Shown: positions 11,402-22,261, counted from the first letter of the stretch. The stretch is DNA of 64,000 nt from Franconibacter helveticus LMG 23732 (GCF_000463115.2 NZ_AWFX01000038.1:137971-201970), one strand, 5' to 3'. The notes: generated from the sequence alone by a model not told the origin. Numbers and translations are program-made.

Positions 11402-12501
11402 CAGAGTCTCATAGGCATAACGACATAAGCCGCCGAGGAGCTGGCGCTGTCTTCAATCTGTACGCTGGAGACGGAATCGGTCAGCAGAATACGCACACTT
11501 TCGCACTTAAGCGCGTTCAGCACGTCGAGCACGTAGCTTACGTTAAAGCCGATTTCCATTTCCGTTCCGCCGTAGGTGACGTCCAGAATCTCTTCCGCTT
11601 CTTCCTGTTCAGGGTTATTGGCGGTAATGCGAAGCTGGTTCTCGCTCACGTAAAGGCGCACGCCGCGAAATTTCTCGTTGGAAAGAATGGCGGCGCGGGC
11701 AAAAGCCTGCTTGAGCAGATCGCAGCCCGCTTCCAGCGTTTTGTCCGGGTTTTTCGGCAACACGCGGCGGTAATCCGGGAAGCGGCCATCCACCAGCTTG
11801 GAGGTAAAGATAAAATCGTTTACATGGGCGCGAATATTATTGCTGCCAATTTGTACGCGAAGCGGGTTTTCGCCGCCGTCCAGCATACGCATTAACTCCA
11901 GCACCCCTTTACGCGGCACGATCACCGAATGGTTTGGCAATGGCTGACCAATGGGCATCGAACAGACCGCCAGGCGGTGGCCGTCGGTCGCGACCGTGCG
12001 CAGCTCTTCGCCTTCGGTTTCAAACAGCATGCCGTTTAAGTAGTAACGCACATCCTGATGAGCCATGGAGAACTGCGTGGCTTCGATAAGCCGCTTCATG
12101 GTCGCCTGAGGAAGCGTAAACTCCACTTCGCTCTGCCAGTCGTCCAGATTCGGGAAATCCGCCGCCGGCAGCGTGGAAAGCGAGAAACGGCTGCGCCCGG
12201 AGCGCACCAGCATGCGGTCGCCCTCCAGCTGCACGGCAATTTCCGCCCCTTCCGGCAGGCCACGGCAGATATCAAAGAATTTACGCGCCGGCACCGTAGT
12301 GGCGCCGGGCTCGTGCGGCTGCGACAACGCTACGCGCGCCACCATTTCCATTTCCAGATCGGTGCCGGTTAATGACAGCGCGCCGTCGGCGACCTGCAAC
12401 AGCAGGTTGCCGAGAATAGGCAATGTCGGGCGGCCACCGAGCGGGCCGCTAACCTGTTGCAGCGGCTTTAATAAATGTTCACGTTCTACGGTAAATTTCA
12501 T
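11401..12501 (-). CDS. dnaN: DNA polymerase III beta sliding clamp
   Basis: A 366-residue clamp that encircles DNA as a dimer and tethers polymerases. Three repeated clamp domains are expected from the length, and the C-terminus ends in YVVMPMRL, the conserved hydrophobic end near the binding cleft. It begins four bases after dnaA and overlaps recF, so it is cotranscribed with both. Confidence 0.98.
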
Positions 12502-12505
12502 AGCG

Positions 12506-13894
12506 TCACGAAGAGAGTGTTCTGATTAAATTGGAAAAATCTTCTTTGATATCGTGGCTTTCCTCACGCAGCTGCTCAATTTTACGGCAGGCGTGCAGCA
12601 CGGTGGTATGGTCGCGGCCACCGAACGCGTCGCCAATCTCAGGCAAACTGTGGTTGGTCAGCTCTTTGGCGAGCGCCATCGCCATCTGCCGCGGACGCGC
12701 AACCGAGCGGGAGCGCCGCTTGGAAAGCAGGTCTGCGACCTTGATTTTGTAATACTCCGCCACCGTCTTCTGAATATTGTCGATGGTGACGAGCTTCTCC
12801 TGCAACGCCAGCAAATCGCGCAGCGCTTCACGCACAAAATCGATGGTAATCGCCCGCCCGGTAAAGTTGGCGTTGGCGATAACGCGATTCAGCGCCCCTT
12901 CAAGCTCTCGCACGTTGGAGCGCAGGCGTTTTGCGATGAAAAAGGCCACTTCGCCCGGCAGACGAATGTCGTTCTCGTCGGCTTTTTTCATCAGGATCGC
13001 CACGCGGGTTTCCAGTTCCGGCGGCTCGATAGCCACCGTCAGGCCCCAGCCGAAACGAGACTTCAGACGGTCTTCCACGCCGTTAATCTCTTTGGGGTAG
13101 CGATCTGAAGTCAGGATGATTTGCTGATTGCCTTCCAGCAGCGCGTTAAAGGTATGAAAAAACTCTTCCTGCGAACGCTCTTTGTTGGCGAAGAACTGAA
13201 TATCATCGATAAGCAGCGCATCTACCGAACGGTAATAGCGTTTGAACTCTTCAATAGCGTTGTTTTGCAGCGCTTTTACCATGTCCTGCACAAAGCGCTC
13301 GGAATGCATATACACCACTTTGGCATTAGGCTTACGCGCCATAATGCCGTTGCCCACCGCATGCAGCAGGTGAGTCTTACCGAGGCCCGTACCGCCATAA
13401 AGGAAGAGCGGGTTATAAGCGCCGCCGGGGTTATCCGCCACCTGACGCGCCGCCGCGCGCGCCAGCTGGTTCGATTTACCTTCCACGAAGTTATCAAACG
13501 TATGCTTTACGTTGACGTTCGAGCGGTAGGAGGGCTCCGCCGGCGCGGGAACGTTATCCCAACTCGGGCGGGCAGGCGGGGCGACCGGCGCGGCGACAGG
13601 CGCAGGCTTCACCGCAGCATTTACCGGCGCGGCCGCCTGTGCAGTGACCGGCTTGCTGCCGACTTCAAAACGCAGAAGCGGCGCGTCGGTGCCGCAGAAA
13701 TCATTAAGCAGTCCGTTGATATTATTAAGGTATTTGTCCCTTACCCAATCGAGCACAAAACGATTTGGCGCATACAAAGCCAGCGTGTTATCGCTCAGTT
13801 CCGCCTGTAGGGGGCGTATCCACATGCTGAATTCTGTGGCTGGTAACTCATCCTGCAATCGGGCAAGACACTGCTGCCAAAGCGAAAGTGACAC
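12506..13894 (-). CDS. dnaA: Chromosomal replication initiator DnaA
   Basis: 462 residues from the GTG at 13894 (MSLSLWQQ), the start used in E. coli. A second in-frame GTG at 13906 would add four residues. Domain I (about 1-85) binds DnaB and DiaA. Domain II is a proline/alanine-rich linker, a little shorter than in E. coli. Domain III is AAA+ with GGTGLGKTH as Walker A and LLIDDIQ as Walker B. Domain IV carries the DNA-binding signature [15 protein letters not shown]. It melts oriC at 58.9-59.2 kb in this window. Confidence 0.98.
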   Translation of the reverse strand: MSLSLWQQCLARLQDELPATEFSMWIRPLQAELSDNTLALYAPNRFVLDWVRDKYLNNINGLLNDFCGTDAPLLRFEVGSKPVTAQAAAPVNAAVKPAPVAAPVAPPARPSWDNVPAPAEPSYRSNVNVKHTFDNFVEGKSNQLARAAARQVADNPGGAYNPLFLYGGTGLGKTHLLHAVGNGIMARKPNAKVVYMHSERFVQDMVKALQNNAIEEFKRYYRSVDALLIDDIQFFANKERSQEEFFHTFNALLEGNQQIILTSDRYPKEINGVEDRLKSRFGWGLTVAIEPPELETRVAILMKKADENDIRLPGEVAFFIAKRLRSNVRELEGALNRVIANANFTGRAITIDFVREALRDLLALQEKLVTIDNIQKTVAEYYKIKVADLLSKRRSRSVARPRQMAMALAKELTNHSLPEIGDAFGGRDHTTVLHACRKIEQLREESHDIKEDFSNLIRTLSS

Positions 13895-13964
13895 GGCGGA
13901 CTCCACTCGAACAAAAGTCGATAAAAGACGAAGACTGAAACATTCATGATTGTTGACACATGCG

Positions 13965-14246
13965 GATCAAACCCCGAAACGGGAAGCATGCGAACCGCTA
14001 TTTGCGGTTTTAACCCGAGGCAGTCGATCCGGGGATCGCGATCGGGACCGCGGATCATAGCCTAAAGCGAGCCAGAGATCTTCTGTTTCTCACAGATTCT
14101 TCATGATTTATCCACAGGGACGCGCCGGGCCGATTAAGTGTAAACGATCCTCTCAACCCTGCGGCGCGATTTAGACGGCATATCGGAAAATTAAATGGCG
14201 ATCGCGAAAAAAAGCCCTGACCGATCGCATTAAGATCCCGGTGGAT
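13965..14246. promoter_or_regulatory. dnaA promoter region with GATC cluster and DnaA box
   Basis: About eleven GATC sites fall in 280 bp (for example 13965, 14026, 14034, 14040, 14053, 14077, 14145, 14200, 14223, 14234, 14243). A consensus DnaA box TTATCCACA lies at 14108-14116. On the minus strand TATGAT (14054-14059) fits the -10 of the main dnaA promoter. Dam methylation, SeqA binding and DnaA autoregulation of this promoter are established in E. coli. The layout here suggests the same control. Confidence 0.82.
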
Positions 14247-14374
14247 CCTTGCGCTTTGCCTCTGAGCCCGTATAATTTCCCACCCGCTGCGGTTCCCGCA
14301 GTCAGAGGGCTTAATTTCTGCGCGTTAATTGCTCAAAAAACGGGCGCGACGGCGCGGGAAATAAGGAAAGTGAA

Positions 14375-14403
14375 TTGACTCCGGAGTGTACAATTATTAC
14401 AAT
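14375..14403 (+). promoter_or_regulatory. rpmH promoter
   Basis: TTGACT (14375-14380), a 17-bp spacer and TACAAT (14398-14403). This is a strong sigma-70 match about 100 bp upstream of rpmH, in line with high expression of a ribosomal protein operon. Confidence 0.8.
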
Positions 14404-14493
14404 CCGGCCTCTTTAATCATCCTTGACTTCGCCGCCAGACGTTCGGCTGTCCGTTCGCCCTTATGCAAAGTCAGTGAATTTATTCAAGTTTAG

Positions 14494-14646
<153 letters not shown>

Positions 14647-14663
14647 TAAAAGCTAACCCGCTA

Positions 14664-15023
14664 GTGGTTAAGCTCGCATTTCCCAGGGAGTTACGTTTGT
14701 TAACTCCCACTCATTTCACTTTCGTCTTCCAGCAACCACAACGGGCTGGCACGCCGCAAATCACCATTCTCGGCCGCCACAATTCGCTGGGGCATCCCCG
14801 CATCGGTCTTACCGTCGCCAAAAAGAATGTTAAACGCGCCCATGAACGCAACCGGATTAAACGTCTGACGCGTGAAAGCTTCCGTTTACTTCAGCATGAA
14901 CTGCCGTCGATGGATTTTGTGGTAGTGGCGAAACGGGGTGTTGCCGATCTCGATAACCGGGCGCTTTCGGAAGCGTTGGAAAAGTTATGGCGTCGTCATT
15001 GTCGCCTGGCTCGCGGCTCCTGA
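14664..15023 (+). CDS. rnpA: Ribonuclease P protein component
   Basis: A 119-residue basic protein that assists the RNase P RNA in maturing the 5' ends of tRNAs. The RNR signature is in [13 protein letters not shown]. The start is GTG at 14664, giving [12 protein letters not shown] as in E. coli. The 3' end overlaps yidD by 37 bases. Length as in E. coli. Confidence 0.97.
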   Translation: MVKLAFPRELRLLTPTHFTFVFQQPQRAGTPQITILGRHNSLGHPRIGLTVAKKNVKRAHERNRIKRLTRESFRLLQHELPSMDFVVVAKRGVADLDNRALSEALEKLWRRHCRLARGS

Positions 15024-15244
15024 TAGCCCTCATTCGGGTCTATCAACGATTTATCAGCCCCTTGCTTGGGCCACATTGTCGTTTTCACCCCACCTGTTCG
15101 CAGTATGGAATTGAGGCATTACGCAGGTTTGGGGTGATAAAAGGCAGTTGGTTGACAGTGAAACGCGTATTAAAATGCCACCCTTTACACCCGGGTGGAG
15201 ACGACCCCGTCCCGCCAGGACCTTTTGATACCAGAGAACACTAA
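14987..15244 (+). CDS. yidD: Membrane protein insertion efficiency factor YidD
   Basis: An 85-residue protein of the UPF0161 family with the conserved [19 protein letters not shown] core and the KCHPLHPGG motif. E. coli YidD is a membrane-associated amphipathic protein that aids insertion together with YidC. It begins inside rnpA and ends two bases before yidC, consistent with one operon. Confidence 0.96.
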   Translation: MASSLSPGSRLLIALIRVYQRFISPLLGPHCRFHPTCSQYGIEALRRFGVIKGSWLTVKRVLKCHPLHPGGDDPVPPGPFDTREH

Positions 15245-15246
15245 CG

Positions 15247-16893
15247 ATGGATTCGCAACGCAATCTTCTTGTCATCGCTTTGTTGTTCGTGTCTTTCATG
15301 ATCTGGCAAGCCTGGGAGCAGGATAAAAATCCTCAGCCTCAGACGCAGCAGACCACGCAGACTACGACCACCGCAGCGGGTAGCGCCGCAAGCCAGGGCG
15401 TACCGGCCAGTGGCCAGGGGAAACTCATTACCGTTAAGACAGACGTCCTCTCTCTTACCATCAACACCCGTGGTGGCGACGTAGAGCAGGCGCTGCTGCT
15501 GACCTACCCGAAAGAGCTGGGTTCTAACGAACCGTTCCAGCTGCTGGAAACGACCCCGGAATTTATCTATCAGGCGCAGAGCGGCCTGACTGGCCGTGAC
15601 GGCCCGGATAACCCGGCGAACGGCGCGCGTCCGCTTTATAACGTCGCCCAGGATACGTTTACCCTGGCGGACGGTCAGAACGAACTGGCTATCCCGATGA
15701 CGTATACCGATGCCGCAGGCAACACCTTCACCAAAACCTTCGTGCTTAAGCGCGGCGAGTATGCGGTGAACGTGGGCTACAGCGTGCAGAACGCCGGCCA
15801 GAAACCGCTGGAAGTGTCTACCTTTGGTCAACTGAAGCAGACCATCAACCTGCCTTCCCATCGCGATACCGGCAGCAACAACTTTGCGTTGCATACCTTC
15901 CGCGGCGCGGCTTACTCCACGCCTGACGAGAAGTATGAGAAGTACAAGTTCGATACTATCGCCGACAACGAGAACCTGAACATCAGCTCCAAAGGCGGCT
16001 GGGTGGCGATGCTCCAGCAGTACTTCGCTACCGCATGGGTTCCGCGTAACGATGTGAACAATAACTTCTACACCACCAATCTTGGCAACGGCGTTGCGGC
16101 TATCGGCTACAAATCACAGCCGGTACTGGTGCAGCCTGGCCAGACGGGTCAACTGACCAGCACCCTGTGGGTCGGCCCGGAAATCCAGGACAAAATGGCT
16201 GCCGTCGCGCCGCACCTGGACCTGACCGTAGACTACGGCTGGCTGTGGTTTATCTCTCAGCCGCTGTTCAAACTGCTGAAATGGATCCACAGTTTCCTCG
16301 GTAACTGGGGCTTCTCCATCATCGTCATCACCTTTATCGTTCGTGGCATCATGTACCCGCTGACTAAAGCGCAGTACACCTCCATGGCGAAAATGCGTAT
16401 GTTGCAGCCGAAGATTCAAGCGATGCGTGAGCGTCTTGGCGATGACAAGCAGCGTATGAGCCAGGAGATGATGGCGCTCTACAAAGCAGAGAAAGTAAAC
16501 CCGCTGGGTGGTTGCTTCCCGCTGCTGATTCAGATGCCTATCTTCCTTGCGCTGTACTACATGCTGATGGGCTCTGTCGAGCTGCGCCACGCGCCGTTCG
16601 CGCTCTGGATCCACGACCTGTCCGCGCAGGACCCGTACTACATCCTGCCGATCCTGATGGGCGTAACGATGTTCTTCATCCAGAAGATGTCGCCGACCAC
16701 CGTGACCGACCCGATGCAGCAGAAGATCATGACCTTTATGCCGGTCATCTTCACGGTCTTCTTCCTGTGGTTCCCGTCCGGTCTGGTGCTGTACTATATC
16801 GTCAGCAACCTGGTGACCATCCTTCAGCAGCAGCTGATCTACCGCGGTCTGGAAAAACGCGGTCTGCACAGCCGCGAGAAGAAAAAGTCCTGA
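15247..16893 (+). CDS. yidC: Membrane protein insertase YidC
   Basis: 548 residues. One N-terminal membrane segment ([17 protein letters not shown]) is followed by a large periplasmic domain (about residues 25-340) and five C-terminal membrane segments that form the conserved 60KD/Oxa1 insertase region ([40 protein letters not shown]). A basic tail [11 protein letters not shown] ends the protein. It inserts inner membrane proteins alone or with SecYEG. Length as in E. coli. Confidence 0.98.
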   Translation: MDSQRNLLVIALLFVSFMIWQAWEQDKNPQPQTQQTTQTTTTAAGSAASQGVPASGQGKLITVKTDVLSLTINTRGGDVEQALLLTYPKELGSNEPFQLLETTPEFIYQAQSGLTGRDGPDNPANGARPLYNVAQDTFTLADGQNELAIPMTYTDAAGNTFTKTFVLKRGEYAVNVGYSVQNAGQKPLEVSTFGQLKQTINLPSHRDTGSNNFALHTFRGAAYSTPDEKYEKYKFDTIADNENLNISSKGGWVAMLQQYFATAWVPRNDVNNNFYTTNLGNGVAAIGYKSQPVLVQPGQTGQLTSTLWVGPEIQDKMAAVAPHLDLTVDYGWLWFISQPLFKLLKWIHSFLGNWGFSIIVITFIVRGIMYPLTKAQYTSMAKMRMLQPKIQAMRERLGDDKQRMSQEMMALYKAEKVNPLGGCFPLLIQMPIFLALYYMLMGSVELRHAPFALWIHDLSAQDPYYILPILMGVTMFFIQKMSPTTVTDPMQQKIMTFMPVIFTVFFLWFPSGLVLYYIVSNLVTILQQQLIYRGLEKRGLHSREKKKS

Positions 16894-16918
16894 TTCGGTT
16901 AAGGCAAAGCTAAAATGG

Positions 16919-16946
16919 AAGGCGGTCAGTTGACCGCCTTTTTTAT
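16919..16946 (+). terminator. Terminator or attenuator after yidC
   Basis: AAGGCGGTCA (16919-16928) pairs with TGACCGCCTT (16931-16940), followed by TTTTATTTTT. It ends the rpmH-yidC transcript or limits readthrough to mnmE 60 bp further on. Confidence 0.85.
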
Positions 16947-16998
16947 TTTTCAGGACGGGTAAGCGCAACGCTCCCGTCAACAGATTGACAGGAATATC

Positions 16999-18363
16999 AT
17001 GAGCCATAGCGATACCATCGTCGCCCAGGCAACCCCACCCGGACGCGGCGGCGTGGGCATTCTGCGCATTTCCGGCAAGCAGGCGCGGGACGTGGCGCAG
17101 GCGGTGCTGGGCAAGCTGCCTAAGCCGCGTTACGCCGACTATCTGCCGTTTAAAGACAGCGATAACACCCCGCTCGACCAGGGCATTGCGCTGTGGTTCC
17201 CTGGCCCCAACTCGTTTACCGGCGAAGACGTGCTGGAACTACAGGGCCACGGCGGGCCAGTGATTCTGGATCTGCTGCTTAAGCGCATCCTGACGATTCC
17301 CGGCGTGCGTATCGCCCGCCCCGGCGAGTTTTCGGAACGCGCGTTCCTCAACGACAAGCTTGACCTGGCCCAGGCCGAAGCGATTGCCGACCTGATTGAC
17401 GCCAGCTCGGAGCAGGCGGCGCGTTCGGCGCTTAACTCTTTGCAGGGGGCTTTCTCGGCGCGCGTAAACCATCTGGTGGAAGCGCTTACTCACCTGCGCA
17501 TCTTTGTGGAAGCGGCGATAGACTTCCCGGACGAAGAGATAGATTTTCTCTCGGACGGTAAAATCGAAGCGCAGCTCAACACGGTTATTGGCGATCTCGA
17601 CGCGGTACGCGCCGAAGCGCGCCAGGGCAGCCTGCTGCGCGAAGGGATGAAAGTGGTTATCGCCGGGCGCCCCAACGCCGGGAAATCAAGCCTGCTGAAC
17701 GCGCTCGCGGGCCGTGAAGCGGCCATCGTTACCGACATCGCCGGCACGACCCGCGACGTATTGCGCGAGCATATTCATATCGACGGCATGCCCTTGCATA
17801 TCATCGACACGGCTGGCCTGCGCGAAGCGAGCGACGAAGTAGAACGCATCGGCATTGAGCGCGCCTGGAAAGAGATTGAACAGGCGGACCGCGTGCTGTT
17901 TATGGTCGACGGCACCACCACCGACGCCGTAGACCCGGCGCAAATCTGGCCCGACTTTATGGCGCGTCTGCCGCAGAATTTACCCATCACCGTTGTGCGT
18001 AATAAAGCGGACGTTACCGGCGAACCGGCGGGCCTGTCAGAAGTAAACGGTCACTCACTGATTCGTCTGTCGGCCCGTTCCGGCGAAGGCGTGGAGGTGC
18101 TGCGCGACCACCTGAAAAGCAGCATGGGCTTTGACACCAATATGGAAGGCGGTTTCCTGGCCCGTCGACGTCACTTGCAGGCGCTGGAAGAAGCGGCAAA
18201 CCACCTGCAACAGGGCAAAGCGCAACTGCTGGGCGCCTGGGCGGGCGAACTGCTGGCGGAAGAGCTGCGCCTGGCGCAGCAAAGCTTAAGCGAGATAACC
18301 GGCGAGTTTACCTCCGATGACCTGCTGGGACGGATCTTCTCCAGCTTCTGTATTGGCAAGTAG
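16999..18363 (+). CDS. mnmE: tRNA modification GTPase MnmE
   Basis: A 454-residue GTPase that with MnmG (at 56.9-58.8 kb in this window) makes the cmnm5 modification of U34 in certain tRNAs. It has an N-terminal tetrahydrofolate-binding domain, a helical domain, and an inserted G domain with GRPNAGKSS as P loop, DIAGTTRD as G2/G3 region and NKAD as G4. The C-terminal CIGK carries the conserved cysteine. Length as in E. coli. Confidence 0.98.
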   Translation: MSHSDTIVAQATPPGRGGVGILRISGKQARDVAQAVLGKLPKPRYADYLPFKDSDNTPLDQGIALWFPGPNSFTGEDVLELQGHGGPVILDLLLKRILTIPGVRIARPGEFSERAFLNDKLDLAQAEAIADLIDASSEQAARSALNSLQGAFSARVNHLVEALTHLRIFVEAAIDFPDEEIDFLSDGKIEAQLNTVIGDLDAVRAEARQGSLLREGMKVVIAGRPNAGKSSLLNALAGREAAIVTDIAGTTRDVLREHIHIDGMPLHIIDTAGLREASDEVERIGIERAWKEIEQADRVLFMVDGTTTDAVDPAQIWPDFMARLPQNLPITVVRNKADVTGEPAGLSEVNGHSLIRLSARSGEGVEVLRDHLKSSMGFDTNMEGGFLARRRHLQALEEAANHLQQGKAQLLGAWAGELLAEELRLAQQSLSEITGEFTSDDLLGRIFSSFCIGK

Positions 18364-18375
18364 CGTCAAAAAACA

Positions 18376-18402
18376 AAAACCCGCAGCGATGCGGGTTTTT
18401 TA
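18376..18402. terminator. Bidirectional terminator between mnmE and the LysE-type gene
   Basis: AAAACCCGCA (18376-18385), GCGA tetraloop, TGCGGGTTTT (18390-18399) with T runs on both strands. It serves the convergent mnmE and exporter genes. Confidence 0.9.
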
Positions 18403-18419
18403 TCTCTGCCGGGTAAAAC

Positions 18420-19040
18420 TTACCGTTTACTGAAAGCAAGCTTCGCGGCGAAGGCCATAAACAGCAGCCCCGTCGAGCGGTCCATCCATTTCACCACGGC
18501 AGGTTTGCTGAGCGCGCCGGAAACCGAGCGCGTAGCAAGGATCAGCGTTAACGACCAGAGGGTGCCGATAAGCACATGAATGGTCACCAGCAGGAATGTC
18601 CACTCCATCGGCGCATGGCCGGCGGGAATAAACTGCGGCAGGAAAGAGACATAAAACACGCCCATTTTTGGGTTAAGCACGTTGCCGAGCAGACCGCGCA
18701 TAAACCAGTTGGTGCTCTTTTCACCGCCCGCCGTAGCGGTTGTGAACGTGTCGCGCGGGCGAAAAAGCAACTGCGCGCCCAGCCACATCAGGTAAGCCGC
18801 GCCGCACCATTTCAGCAGGTTGTAAGCCACTTCGGAAACAGCAATCAACGCCCCCAGACCAAACGCCACCAGCGCGCCCCAGACAAAGCACCCGGCATCA
18901 ATGCCGAGCGCGGCGTGAAACGCTTTTTTGCTCCCTTCGGCGGAAGCGGTACGCAGGATAAGCGCGGTATCGAGACCGGGCGTTAACGTTAAGAGCGTGG
19001 CGGCAAGGCAGTAGGCGAGCAGGGCGTCGGTAACAGACAT
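18420..19040 (-). CDS. LysE/RhtB-family amino acid exporter
   Basis: 206 residues from ATG 19040, chosen for the GGGAGG site just upstream. An earlier in-frame start would add eleven residues without such a site. Six hydrophobic segments are visible, with the early LTPGLDTALILRTA motif typical of RhtB-type exporters and the GNVLNPKMGVFYVSFLPQF region conserved in the family. It would export an amino acid or derivative across the inner membrane; the substrate is unknown. It sits next to mnmE, where E. coli has tnaCAB. A 49-codon CxxC gene lies 45 bp upstream on the same strand. Confidence 0.88.
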   Translation of the reverse strand: MSVTDALLAYCLAATLLTLTPGLDTALILRTASAEGSKKAFHAALGIDAGCFVWGALVAFGLGALIAVSEVAYNLLKWCGAAYLMWLGAQLLFRPRDTFTTATAGGEKSTNWFMRGLLGNVLNPKMGVFYVSFLPQFIPAGHAPMEWTFLLVTIHVLIGTLWSLTLILATRSVSGALSKPAVVKWMDRSTGLLFMAFAAKLAFSKR

Positions 19041-19085
19041 ATTTTCCTCCCGAAAAGAGAGAAAAAATGACAAATAACGAAGCCA

Positions 19086-19235
19086 TTATCCAGCCCTTTT
19101 TCGCCTGCCTACCGAAATCCGGTGCCAGCCATACATTGCCCGCAAAGCCGTATTCCCGCATCCACCACAGCCGCGCGCGTCGTCGCAGGCGAGGCAGCGC
19201 CATGGCCCTTGCAGCACAATATCCGGCGCCTGCAT
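19086..19235 (-). CDS. Small protein with two CxxC motifs
   Basis: A 49-residue ORF from ATG 19235 with a strong GGAGGAG site nine bases upstream. Four cysteines, C14-L-A-C17 and C23-G-G-C26, form a compact knuckle pattern suited to zinc binding, and the C-terminus is basic (GRRKRAG). I do not recognise the family. It ends 45 bp before the LysE-type exporter on the same strand, so the two may be cotranscribed. The ribosome binding site and the Cys pattern are the only support; it could be spurious. Confidence 0.45.
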   Translation of the reverse strand: MQAPDIVLQGPWRCLACDDARGCGGCGNTALRAMYGWHRISVGRRKRAG

Positions 19236-19424
19236 GCTGTTTATCTCCTCCCGCGCCCGTGCCGCTCGTCTTTGTGATAGTAATGAGGGTTTTACTGGCA
19301 AGGCTGGCTTACAGGGTATAAACCTGTGCCGCTCCTGAGTTACTGGGATGACGCCAGAAAGTCACTCATCATGGCGCCATCCAGCGAGCCACATGCAAAC
19401 ACGCTGTAGCTCATCATGCATATC
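19236..19424. other. Intergenic region without recognised gene
   Basis: This lies between the small CxxC ORF and the ABC transporter ATPase gene. I see no convincing ORF and no clear terminator for the ABC operon that ends at 19425. Confidence 0.4.
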
Positions 19425-20486
19425 TCAATTCAGCCGCAGGCCGGTTTCGGCGTCGAACAGGTGCGCCTGATGCGGGTCCGGCAGCAGGCCCAGCGTTTCG
19501 CCAGTCCGCACCGCAATACGCGAATGGAACAGCGCGGTGGCTTTCTGTGCGCCGATATCAAAAACGATTTGCGTTTCCGAGCCGGTCGGCTCAACCACAT
19601 CAACGCGGGCGCTCAGGCTGTCGGCCTGTTGCAGGACAAAGTGCTGTGGGCGCACACCATAGAGCACCCGCTGGCCGATCGCCTGTCGCGGCGCCTGCGC
19701 GACGGGCAGCCGCACGCCATCATCGGTCGTGACCCAGCCGTTTTGCTCCAGCCTTCCGCTGAACAGGTTCATGGCGGGCGATCCGATAAAGCTTGCCACA
19801 AAAGCGTTATTCGGCCGGTCGTACAGCTCAAGCGGCGTACCGACCTGCTCGATGTTGCCGTCTTTCAATACCACGATGCGGTCCGCCATGGTCATCGCCT
19901 CCACCTGGTCATGGGTGACGTAAATCATGGTCGCGTCGAGCCGCTGGTGCAGGCTTTTGATTTCGCTTCGCAACTCCACGCGAAGCTTAGCGTCGAGGTT
20001 AGAGAGCGGCTCGTCGAAGAGAAAAAGGCGCGGATGGCGCAGTATCGCCCGCCCCATCGCCACGCGCTGGCGCTGCCCGCCGGAAAGCTGCGAGGGCCTG
20101 CGCGCCAGCAATGGCGTTAGCCCAAGGGTGGCGGCGGCCTGCGCCACCTGCCTTGCTATTTCGTCTTTCGCCGCGCCCTGCATCTTCAGCGAGAAGCCCA
20201 GATTTTCCGCGACCGTCATATGCGGGTAGAGCGCGTAGTTCTGAAACACCATCGCCATGTTGCGCTCCTGCGGCGGCAGATCGTTTATCACCTCGCCATC
20301 CAGCAGGATGTCGCCCCCGGAAACGCTCTCAAGGCCGGCAATCATGCGCAGCAGGGTCGATTTGCCGCAGCCGGAAGGCCCAACCAGCGCGATAAACTCG
20401 CCGTGGCGTATGGTGAGATCGACGCCTTTGATAATAGCGTTGTCCGCAAAATGCTTTTCAATCTGTCGTAAGTTCAGCGTTGCCAT
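19425..20486 (-). CDS. CUT1-type ABC transporter ATP-binding protein (MalK/UgpC-like)
   Basis: A 353-residue ATPase. Walker [10 protein letters not shown], the Q loop in VFQNYALYPHM, signature LSGGQRQRVA, Walker B LFLFDEP and switch HD in VTHDQVEAM are all present. About 130 C-terminal residues form a TOBE/MalK regulatory fold. It powers the import system encoded by the next three genes and is the last gene of the operon. The MalK-type C-terminal domain is usual for transporters of sugars, sugar alcohols and glycerol phosphates. Confidence 0.92.
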   Translation of the reverse strand: MATLNLRQIEKHFADNAIIKGVDLTIRHGEFIALVGPSGCGKSTLLRMIAGLESVSGGDILLDGEVINDLPPQERNMAMVFQNYALYPHMTVAENLGFSLKMQGAAKDEIARQVAQAAATLGLTPLLARRPSQLSGGQRQRVAMGRAILRHPRLFLFDEPLSNLDAKLRVELRSEIKSLHQRLDATMIYVTHDQVEAMTMADRIVVLKDGNIEQVGTPLELYDRPNNAFVASFIGSPAMNLFSGRLEQNGWVTTDDGVRLPVAQAPRQAIGQRVLYGVRPQHFVLQQADSLSARVDVVEPTGSETQIVFDIGAQKATALFHSRIAVRTGETLGLLPDPHQAHLFDAETGLRLN

Positions 20487-20490
20487 AGTG

Positions 20491-21366
20491 TTAATCCTTT
20501 AGGCCACCGGCCGTCAGCCCGTGAACCAGATAGCGGCGCACCAGCAGCGTAAACGCCACTACCGGCAGCATGACCAGCGTGCCGCTGGCGGCGATTTTGC
20601 TCCACTCCCAGCCTTCGTACTGGAGGAAGTTCACAATGGCCACCGGAGCGGTAATGGCGTTAGTGCGCGTTAAAATCAGGGCGTAGAAGAAGTCGTTCCA
20701 CGAGAAGATAAAGCAAAGGATGGCCGTCGCCGCGAGGCCCGGCTTGACCAGCGGCAGCGAGATGGTCCAGAAGCTGCGCCACAGCGAGCAGCCGTCCATC
20801 CAGGAAGCTTCTTCCAGCGCTACCGGCACGGCGGCAAAAAAGGTCTGCATCAGCCAGATGACTATTGCCAGGTTGAACGTAAGGTACACAATCGCAAGTC
20901 CGATTACCGTATCCTGCAACCCAAGCCAGCGCCAGGCGAGGAAGAAAGGGATGGTGAAAGCAATCGGCGGCGCCATGCGGGTGACTAAAATCCACATAGC
21001 CACCTGACGACGACCGCGAAAGCGCCAGCGCGTCAGCACCCAGGCGGCAGGCACGCCCAGCAGCAGCGAGAAGAAGGTGGAAAGCACGCTTACCCACAGG
21101 CTGTTGCCAAAAGAGTGCAGAAAGTTGCCTTCAATCAGCGAGCGAAACGCCTCAAGCGTCGGCGTGAACCACAGCGTGAGGTCAAATACCGCCTCGGCGG
21201 GCCGGAACGCCATAATCACCATCCATAAAAACGGCGACAGGATGATGAACAGCAGCGCCAGCGTCAGGATTTCGCGCCCGCCCTTCAGGCGCAACGTTTT
21301 GCGGCGTACCGCGACTCGGCCCGCGGCAAGCATCGCGCCATTGGTTTCAGGTTGCTGTACCGTCAT
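20491..21366 (-). CDS. CUT1-type ABC transporter permease (MalG-like)
   Basis: 291 residues with six predicted membrane segments and the EAA loop EEASWMDGCSLWRSFWTI ending in LPLVKPGL, which docks to the ATPase. The N-terminus is basic and cytoplasmic. It overlaps the upstream permease gene by 20 bases and precedes the ATPase gene by four, so it is translationally coupled. Substrate discussed under the dioxygenase gene. Confidence 0.92.
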   Translation of the reverse strand: MTVQQPETNGAMLAAGRVAVRRKTLRLKGGREILTLALLFIILSPFLWMVIMAFRPAEAVFDLTLWFTPTLEAFRSLIEGNFLHSFGNSLWVSVLSTFFSLLLGVPAAWVLTRWRFRGRRQVAMWILVTRMAPPIAFTIPFFLAWRWLGLQDTVIGLAIVYLTFNLAIVIWLMQTFFAAVPVALEEASWMDGCSLWRSFWTISLPLVKPGLAATAILCFIFSWNDFFYALILTRTNAITAPVAIVNFLQYEGWEWSKIAASGTLVMLPVVAFTLLVRRYLVHGLTAGGLKD

Positions 21367-22249
21367 GGTTCCACCCCGCCCGGCCTGTCAGCCAGCTCAA
21401 TATGAAAACCCCCACCAGGATGATGACGGCAATAGCGCTGCCGTATCCCCAGTACGAAAAGTTAAAAGCCTGGATAAAGCCGTAATAGTTGGTCACCTCG
21501 GTCACTGACCCCGGCCCGCCGTCCGTCAGCACGTAAATCAGCGGAAAGGCTTTAAAGCTGTCTATCAGGCGAAACAGCACGCAGACCGCCAGCACCGGCT
21601 TGAGATGCGGCAGGACGATGTAGCGAAAGAGGTTGAACGAGCGCGCGCCGTCGAGGCTTGCCGCCTCTTTCGGCTCGTGCGGGATCATCTGCAATGCCGC
21701 CAGCACCATTAGCATGGTGAAGGGAAACCACTGCCAGACATCCGCCGCCACAATCGCCCATAACGCCGTGTCCGGGTTGGCGATAAGCGAGTCGAGCGGA
21801 TAACCGAGCCGGTCCAGCACCTGGTGTAGCGGGCTGATGTCCGGCGTGTAGATAATCTTCCAGATAAGCGCCACGATAATCGGCGGCAGCACCATCGGGA
21901 TCAGCAGCAGCGTGCGCACGCCATGCAGCAGGCGCGTTTCGCCGTTAAGCAGCAGCGCCAGCAGCAGTCCCATCAGCACCTGAAAGAAGACGCTCGCCAC
22001 CGAAAGCTTCATCTGCGTGACGACAGAATTGAGAAAGCGTTCATCATGCAGCAACTGCTGGTAGTTAATCAGCGGCTGCTGGAAGTTGAACGACGCCTGC
22101 GGGTTGGTCAGGCTGAACGGCGTGAAGCTTGCCGTCACCAGCGCCAGCGCCGGCACGATGGTGAGCAGCGCCAGCACCGCCAGCGACGGCGAAAGCCCCA
22201 CCAGCAGCGCGTTGCGCCGCCGCGCTCGCCAGCTTATCGGTTGACTCAT
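21347..22249 (-). CDS. CUT1-type ABC transporter permease (MalF-like)
   Basis: 300 residues with six membrane segments and the EAA loop KEAASLDGARSFNLFRYI ending LPHLKPVL. It forms the heterodimeric channel with the adjacent MalG-like subunit. Twelve bases separate it from the binding-protein gene. It is shorter than MalF itself and closer to UgpA/SugA-type permeases in size. Confidence 0.92.
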   Translation of the reverse strand: MSQPISWRARRRNALLVGLSPSLAVLALLTIVPALALVTASFTPFSLTNPQASFNFQQPLINYQQLLHDERFLNSVVTQMKLSVASVFFQVLMGLLLALLLNGETRLLHGVRTLLLIPMVLPPIIVALIWKIIYTPDISPLHQVLDRLGYPLDSLIANPDTALWAIVAADVWQWFPFTMLMVLAALQMIPHEPKEAASLDGARSFNLFRYIVLPHLKPVLAVCVLFRLIDSFKAFPLIYVLTDGGPGSVTEVTNYYGFIQAFNFSYWGYGSAIAVIILVGVFILSWLTGRAGWNHDGTAT

Positions 22250-22261
22250 TCGCGCCTCCGC

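Noticed and set aside
13993-14009. Small hairpin AACCGC/GCGGTT in the dnaA leader
   Set aside because: Six pairs only and followed by no useful tail on the dnaA strand. No basis to call an attenuator.
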